Assembly (NCBI GenBank): GCA_023653785.1
Contig: JAMKCH010010270.1
Coordinates: 1-64,000, forward strand
Direction: 5' to 3'
DNA: 64,000 nt
Source: Ophioderma brevispina
Taxonomy: Eukaryota > Echinodermata > Ophiuroidea > Amphilepidida > Ophiodermatidae
Position numbers and translations under genes: made by a program. Positions within the stretch are counted from its first letter, which is position 1. Every line of letters begins with the position of its first letter. The notes beneath the pieces are model-generated. The model did not search any database and was not told the origin of the DNA. It saw nothing but the letters and a program-made list of their open reading frames with translations. Below, in pieces: positions 57,569 to 64,000 of the stretch.

Positions 57569-59590
57569 AGATTGGGTCCTACCTTTGCACTCAGTAGATT
57601 TGGGCCCCCTCGCTTTGCTGAGTATTTTTGTTTTGTGTCCTGGCTCAGGAGTATAGCCCTGTGGATTTGGGCCCTTGTTCCCTTTGCACTCAATAGATTG
57701 GGGCCCGGCTTGAACTCAGTATATTTTGCTGGCCCATGCTTTGGGAACAGTTTTGGTCTCTCCATTCAGGAGATTTTGGTTGGGCCCTGCATTTGCTCTC
57801 AGTAGATCAGCAGTGTGCAAGCCGTAGGCTCATAGACGAGGGGCCCTTGCTTTTGGGCAGAGTTTTGGTTCTTTCTTCCATTCCGTAGATTTGGGGCCCT
57901 GCATTGCTCTCAGTAGTTCGGGTTCGGGGCCCTGGCCTTTGCACTCATATATTGGTCTGGGCCCTGCCTTTTCACTCAGTATATTTTGGGTTCCTCGCTT
58001 TGCTGCTACTATTTGTTTGCAGTCTGCAGGAGTAATCACTCAGTAGATTTGTGGCCCTGCCTTTGCACTCAATAGATTGGGGCCCGGCTTTTTGAACTCA
58101 GTAGATTTGGGCCCTCGCTTTGCTGAGTAGTTTTTGTGTCTGCAGCAGTAGACTCAGTAGATTAGGGGCCCTGCTTTGAGCAGTAGTTTTAGTCCCCTCT
58201 CAATTCAGGAAAGGGTTTGGGGGCCCTGCCTTTGCTTGCACTCGGTAGATGGGGCCTGCCTTGCATTCAGGTAGATTTGGGGCCCCTCCCTTTTCTGAGT
58301 ATTTGTTTTGTGTCTGCAGTCAGTAGACTCAGTAGTTAGGGGCCCTGACTTTGTGCAGTTTTGGTCTCGTCAATTCCAATAGATTTGGGCCCTGTCCTTT
58401 TCACTCATTATATTGGGGCACTGGCCTTTGCACTCAGTAGATTGGGCCCTGCATTTTAACTCAGTAGATTTTGGGCCCCTCGCTTGGCTGAGTATTTGTT
58501 TTGTGGTCTGCAGCAGTAGACTCCGAACGATTAGGGGCCCCTACTTTGGCCAGTAGTTTGGTCTCTTCTTCATTATATTATGGGGCACTGCCTTTGCACT
58601 CAGTAGATTGGGGTCCTACCTTTGCACTCAGTAGATTTGGGCCCCCTCACTTTGCTGAGTATTTGTTTTGTGTCTGCAGAAGTAGACTCAGTAGATTAGG
58701 GGCCCTAACTTTGGGCCGTTTTGGGTCTCTCAATTCAATAGAATTTGGGGCCCTGCCTTTTCACTAGTAGAGTGGGGCACTGGCCTTTGCACTCCGTATA
58801 TTGGGCCCTGCCTTTTAACTCCGTAATTTTGGGCCCGCTCGCTTTGGCTGAGTATTTATTTTGCTTCTGCAAGCATAGAACTCAGAAGATTAGGGGCCCT
58901 AGCCTTTTGGGCAGTAGTTTTGGTCTCTTCATTCAGTAAGATTTTATGGGGTCTGCCTGTGCACTCAGTAGATTGGGGTCCTACCTTTGCACTCAGTATA
59001 TTTTGGGTTCCTCGCTTTGCTGAGTATTTGTTTTGTGTCTGCAGGAGTATACTCAGTAGATTTGGGCCCTGCCTTTGCACTCAATAGATTGGGGCCCGGC
59101 TTTTGAACTCAGTAGATTTGGGTCCTCGCTTTGCTGAGTAGTTTTATGTGTCTGCAGCAGTAGACTCAGTAGATTAGGGGCCCTTGCTTTGAGCAGTAGT
59201 TTTAGTCTCTCAATTCAGTAGGTTTGGGGCCCTGCCTTTGCACTCGGTAGATTGGGCCCTGCCTTTGCATTCACTAGATTTGGGGCCCCTCCCTTTTCTG
59301 AGTATTTGTTTTGTGTCTGCAGCAGTAGACTCAGTAGATTAGGGGCCCTGACTTTGGGCAGTTTTGGTCTCTCAATTCAATAGATTTGGGGCCCTGCCTT
59401 TTCACTCAGTAGATTGGGGCACTGCCTTTGCACTCAGTAGATTGGGCCCTGCATTTTAACTCAGTAGATTTGGGCCCCTCGCTTTGCTGAGTATTTATTT
59501 TGTGTCTGCAGCAGTAGACTCAGAAGATTAGGGGCCCTAGCTTTGGCCAGTAGTTTTGGTCTCTTGCCTGCCTTTTAACTCAGTTGAGGG
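57569..59590 (+). repeat. Satellite array, right segment
   Basis: Same satellite as 37245-55072, resuming after the LINE at the duplicated AGATTGGGTCCTA. The last 600 bp (59000-59570) are clean, giving the reference monomers CTGCAG at 59039, 59152, 59317 and 59506, spacings 113, 165 and 189 bp. The array ends near TCTCTTGCCTGCCTTTTAAC. Confidence 0.95.
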
Positions 59591-59819
59591 ACTTTAGTCA
59601 TGGACAGAATTAGCCGACCAATTGCGCTTATGTCAAGATATGTCAATCAGCGCGGCTCGGACTGATTGGTTTGAATGAGCAATATGGACGGGGCATGTTC
59701 GAACAAAATATGATTTAAAATGTCAGAACATGCTCTATTTGAGTCGCGTTTTCGACTCACGGACAAAATAATTCACTAAGTAAACTTTGTTTTAATAAGC
59801 TTTAAATGTCCATATAGCA
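59591..59819. other. Unique spacer right of the array
   Basis: About 230 bp with a short inverted word pair (GAGTCGCG / TTTTCGACTC near 59741). No gene or known repeat recognised. Confidence 0.5.
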
Positions 59820-60768
59820 GGGGACTGTAGTGTAAGAGTGTGCGCTTCCGGATAAAATTGTGAATTTTTGCACACAAGTACTTTAGGCATTGATAATCCA
59901 TAAAATTGATGGAAGCACTTGCCAACCCCCTATGTCCCCCAGCTTGGGTTTCAAGGTTATACAGGGGTCAAAAATTTAAAATGTTCTGAATGTGTTAAAA
60001 AGCACACCATGGTGTTTGTCTGGTCACAAGGATTCCAAAAAGGTATAGTTTACACTATTTATGGCTTATAGTTCCGAAGTTATGGGGTAAAAACTGTAAA
60101 AATGGTGAAAACGTCAATTTTGGTGTGTACATGGATGGGCCAAAAGTTAAAAGTTGCTTTGATTCAGTTAATATGTGGTGCAAATTGTTTCCCTAACTTA
60201 AAGGATTGAAATAAGGAATAGTTTGCCTTATCTGTTATGCTTAGTTTTCACGTTATCCAACAAAATAGGTCACAGGTCAATAGAATCCAATAGCTGCCAA
60301 TAGCTGTTGACTTTATTCGCTATTTTGGTTAATAACCAGACACATAAGATAGTCAAAACTATTCCTATATTTCATTCTATTAGCTAAACCAACAATTTGA
60401 ACCACATTTTACAAAAATGGGGCAACTTTTAATTTATGACCCTGTAACAAAACCAAAATTTGACTTTTTTTTTATTACCCAATTTGTACCCCAATAATTC
60501 CTAAACTCTTTAATTCACAAGGTAGTATAAACTATCACCTTTTTTGAATCCTTGTAACAGACGAATCATGGTGTGTCTTTCAACACAATCGGAACATTTT
60601 AAAATTTTAACCCTTGTGTAACCTTGAAATCCCAAGCGGGCCATGAAAGGGGTGTGGGCAGTGCTCCATTTTTGTGGATATCAATGTTATAACATACTTG
60701 TTACCAAAATTCTAAATTTTATCCGGATTTGCACACTCACAAAAAATCCTGTTCACTACAGTCTCCCC
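59820..60768. mobile_element. 949-bp near-complete hairpin (foldback element)
   Basis: The left arm from GGGGACTGTAGTG runs through TCCGGATAAAATT, GGTTTCAAGGTTATACAGG, AATTTAAAATGTTCTGA, AGCACACCATGGTG, CACAAGGATTCCAAAAAGGT and AGGAATAGTTTGCC. The right arm, reverse complemented, reads GGGGGAGACTGTAGTG, TCCGGATAAAATT, GATTTCAAGGTTACACAAGG, ATTTTAAAATGTTCCGA, AGACACACCATGATTCG, TACAAGGATTCAAAAAAGGT and AGGAATAGTTTTGAC. The arms are each about 470 bp, meet near 60290 around AATAGCTGCCAATAGCTG, and are about 75 percent alike by eye. There is almost no spacer. No coding frame is supported. Confidence 0.88.
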
Positions 60769-61017
60769 CACCCCCCCCCCCACTAATAACGATTATTCTT
60801 CACGGCCGACATTTGTTTTGCAACCGTCAAATTACTCAAGACCGCAAATGGTCTCCTTATTCTGTCACCCGATTTTGGATCACTTTCGACCGTTACTTAC
60901 ATCGGGACATCCATACGCTCCTCATTTCATAGTCTCCTTCCGAAACCCATCCGAGGGGGCCATAAATTTCTATTTTGCATAAACGCCTATATGTGACCCG
61001 ACTGATAAAAAGTAGTG
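60769..61017. other. No gene seen
   Basis: Begins with a C run and contains a short open stretch without known domain. Confidence 0.5.
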
Positions 61018-61300
61018 TCGGTCTCTCTACTCAGTAGATTAGGGTCCCAGCTTTTGGCGTCTTCCACTCAAGTATATTTTTGTCTCACGCAGTATACTCA
61101 GTGGATTATCCTAGGTCACTGGCTTCGTTGAGTCAGTGGGTCCTCGCCACTCAGTAATCTGGGGCCCTGCCTTTGCACTCAGTAAATTTAGAGAGACCTC
61201 GCTTTACTGAGTAGTTTTTGTGTCTGCACGCAGTAGACTCGTAGATTAGGGGCCCTGGTTTTACGGAGTACTTTTGTGGTCTCCACTCCGCAGATCAGTT
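61018..61300 (+). repeat. Isolated, diverged satellite fragment
   Basis: GTCGGTCTCTCTACTCAGTA, GATTAGGGTCCCAGCTTTTG, TGGGGCCCTGCCTTTGCACT and TGTGTCTGCACGCAGTAGAC are clear members of the satellite, more diverged than the array. Its flanks share a CATAGTC(T/C)CC(T/C)TT word (60930 and 61348), possibly a duplicated target or part of a larger repeat. Confidence 0.85.
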
Positions 61301-61417
61301 AAGAACCGCTAGAGTGACCGATGGGACATCCAACTCTGGCTCACTTCATAGTCCCCTTTTTTCGAACAAACCTCTGAACATACGCCCCTGTTAGCACAAG
61401 TAATTCTAGAAATATTC

Positions 61418-61745
61418 CAGTCAAATTTTATGTACATGCTCCAGGACCACATGGCAAATATGGTCCCCGAGTATCATTTTACTTAGAATATTTCACTACT
61501 TGCTCCATGAGTATATTTTACCAAATCTCCTTGACCCTTTGTTGTATTCAAATATGCCCAGGAACATATTCAGCATATTCAAATTTATGCTCCTGAACAA
61601 TATTTTCTTTTTTATTTATGCCCTCCAGGACCATATGGCACATATGGGTCCTGGACCATATTTCACGCAGATTATTTAATAAAACCCCAGACCATATGCT
61701 CCAGGACCACATATTTGCCATATGGTCTGGAGCATATTTCGGGCC
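61418..61745. repeat. CATATGGTCCTGGAGCATA palindromic repeat patch
   Basis: ATGCTCCAGGACCACATGGC near 61427, CCTCCAGGACCATATGGCAC near 61622, GGTCCTGGACCATATTT near 61648 and GACCATATGCTCCAGGACC near 61690 recur. At 61687-61730 CCAGACCATATG and CATATGGTCTGG form a perfect 12-bp stem. The same words occur at 4970-5216 and near 2330. Confidence 0.75.
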
Positions 61746-64000
61746 AAAATCTCAAAGCTTTCGAAAACACTTCTGGGGTTCGTTCCGAAACTCATTCGAA
61801 ATCTACTATGGTCATCCTGAGTGGACCCATTGTCCAAAGCATTGTGTAACGTATGAAAAGCTCTGTTGTGTAGGACATAGGACATAACGAGTTAGAATCT
61901 GATTTTTTATTCTGTCATAAACGCATATTTGTCGCTGGTAAGATTTATTTGGATGGGATGTTTGAGATTAAAACTAAAACCGTAAGTGTCAACTTTGTTC
62001 AAACTGAAATTGATGGCTGTAACCCAAATTACATGAACCTTTTTGTATCAAATATGTAAGGTTCCAACCAGAATCAAATTGCCAGAATATATTGTCCGTA
62101 CGTCGATACACTCTAGCGATCGATTCTTTGTTTGGAGTCAATCAAAGACGGATAAAGTGTCATAAATAGAGCCCCCGGGTGACCAAAGAGGTTCTATATA
62201 GAAGAGCGGCAAAACGTTACGTCAGCTTAGAAATTTCATCGTCTCTCATGTTTTGGCGCGACCACAAAGAAAACATAGAGTACCAACAATAGAAGCAATG
62301 GCTGCCTTCCGCTTCTTCCACATATACTGTGGGTGCCGCTTGCTATAGACTAATCGGTAGTGATACAATTGATGTAGGTGTTAGAGGTGGCCAGGTGTAA
62401 ATAATAGTGCACCTGGATCATGTGCTCAGATACTCACTCGCTAAGTTGTGTTATAAGCCCTTAAAGGTGAAAAGATGTATTCTTGAGGCGGTTTATATTA
62501 TTTAAATCAAGACGAATGACTGTCATTTCATTCGTTGTGGTGCCATGGGAGACAAACTTTTAAACCACCCAATAGCACCCACAATCCAACAACTGATATT
62601 TGGCCGGATTGTTTGTATCGAATTGACATTATGTGTGTATACACAGCAAACCAAACGAATATTCTCCGTGCAATATCAAAATGTCAGCGCCCAGCACGGA
62701 CTACTGTTTTTGAATGGGCTTCACCCCCTTGGGTGAACCTCTTATCGGTTGAGGAGGATTAAGGCCACGTAAATATTGTATTTGTTTATGAGTGGGCCAA
62801 ACTCTGTGTATTTAGACAAGTTTATAGTGACCAAGATGTCATGCATTTTTCTGGAGGCAATAAATGTAAACGTATCAGATTTTATAATATTCCTAGTGAC
62901 GTATAGAAGAACTTTGGCGGGTAATTATTATTCCTATCATTTTGTTAAAGGCTTCAGAGTTCGTTCAAGTTTGGTGTTTGGAATTTTATTCAGTTTCATT
63001 TACCCTTGATTTTGTCGGGTTGAGAAAAGGTCATTTTTTACTATTGCCTTAGCTGTCTGGGTATCCGTCATAGAATTCTATTGTATTGATTTGGGTGAAG
63101 TAGGGCCTCCTCTCAAACGAATGGAATCGACGACAAACGCCCCGCAAAAACTTAAATGAACTGACAGGAATAAAAAAATCCTACTATCGTATAAACACGT
63201 CTGGTTTACGCACGATTTTGGGGAACAGGCCCCTGGAGAGGGCATAAATTATATTTGATTATAAACACCGAAATGTAATCTGGCATGATAAAACCAAATT
63301 TGGAGTAATAAAAGGCTAGAGGTCGGACAAATCCATCTTGAATCGTCGAGCTCACTGTGGACGCTTGGATGTTTACCGCCCAGCCCAATACCAACTAAAA
63401 CTTACGACGGCCAAAACCGAAAAAATGCACTTTTCCTCGTTGATTCGCCAGGCCCCTCGAATATAAAATGGTTCCTTTTTATATCCCGATAACATAATCA
63501 CATGTGGTTTATGCAGAAAGTTTATATCGTCGCATTATTGGGCACGGAGTTTTTTGCAGATTTTCAATGGCTTCTAAAAACAATAAGCCCCCCAAAAATG
63601 GGGGGGCTATAGCATGTTCGTAGTTGCTATTACGATTTTTGACGTATTTTAGCACAGGCTTAGTACACAGTTGTTTATTATTGTGATTTAGTATGGAACT
63701 TTGACCATCGTAAGTGCGAAAACAGCGTCCGCCTGCTCCGGTCGTTTTGTAGTTTTGGTAATTAGCGAAATAAGCGTGTTCGAGCCCATTCTAAAGAAAT
63801 AACCTGAACAGTCCAGAGGCCTTGGATAAAACGAGCGCAAACTTATAATTGTTTCTAGCTGCTTATTTGCAGTTTGATCTACCTCGTCAGCCACAACCCT
63901 TTGTGCAAATTTATGTAACTTATCACCTAACTACACCACTGGCCATACAAGAATATGAAATCCACAGCCATAGTGTGTCGAAAAAGACTCCAATGCTATT
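61746..64000. other. No gene identified
   Basis: The stretch has more balanced composition than the first 10 kb, with short frames of at most 89 codons that straddle the preceding repeat or lack known domains. A short inverted word pair, CCAGGTG and CACCTGG, lies near 62391-62415, and GGGGGGCTTAT / ATAAGCCCCCC-type complementary words near 63581-63607. I see no RNA gene. Confidence 0.45.

Noticed and set aside
37245..59590. CRISPR array
   Set aside because: Repeats are contiguous or separated by other repeat variants, not by unique spacers of constant length. The context is eukaryotic and no Cas-like gene is near.

Overview
The window looks like repeat-rich, intron-rich DNA from the nuclear genome of a marine invertebrate. 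It is AT-rich and crowded with short DNA-transposon remnants, degraded LINEs and one very large satellite array. It shows no operons or dense coding. The one host gene I can identify is animal-type, and the recurrent AGGCCTAC words plus the transposon mix would fit an echinoderm or another invertebrate deuterostome. That taxonomic guess is inference only.

Host gene: two minus-strand exons (13647-13498 and 11608-11489) encode the first 90 residues of a mitochondrial dicarboxylate carrier (SLC25A10 type). The start codon, both splice sites and the carrier signature are visible. The remaining roughly 200 residues were not found down to position 1, so the 3' half of the gene probably lies beyond the left edge.

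Layout. 1-11.4 kb: mostly non-coding, with a 1.5-kb foldback element (3234-4744), GGAGCAT-type palindromic repeats, a GC-rich island (5217-5462) and small repeats. This stretch is also where downstream exons of the carrier might have been expected. 11.4-13.7 kb: the carrier exons, with two small inverted-repeat elements in the intron. 14.9-19.1 kb: two LINE relics; the second is split by a 419-bp hAT-like element whose removal restores the reverse-transcriptase frame. 20.1-26.7 kb: a cluster of GTGGTGGGACGGA motifs around a 945-bp TTAA-flanked, piggyBac-like element carrying minisatellites, then a 2149-bp hAT-like element with a perfect 8-bp target duplication and a nested foldback. 27-35.9 kb: tandem repeats, hairpins and TTAA-flanked MITEs. 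35.9-59.6 kb: a roughly 20-kb satellite array with several levels of order (25-30-bp subrepeat, monomers spaced 113/165/189 bp, higher-order periods of about 1.3 and 2.6 kb). A MITE sits between its first two segments, and an RTE-like LINE with a 13-bp target duplication lies within it. 59.8-60.8 kb: a 949-bp near-complete hairpin. 61.0-61.3 kb: an isolated satellite fragment. 61.4-64 kb: palindromic repeats and otherwise unannotated DNA.

The main biology here is genome architecture: nested transposition, a family of unrelated MITEs that all use TTAA targets and begin with AG, and a satellite with hierarchical organisation. I found no convincing complete protein-coding gene and no canonical functional tRNA, rRNA or CRISPR feature.
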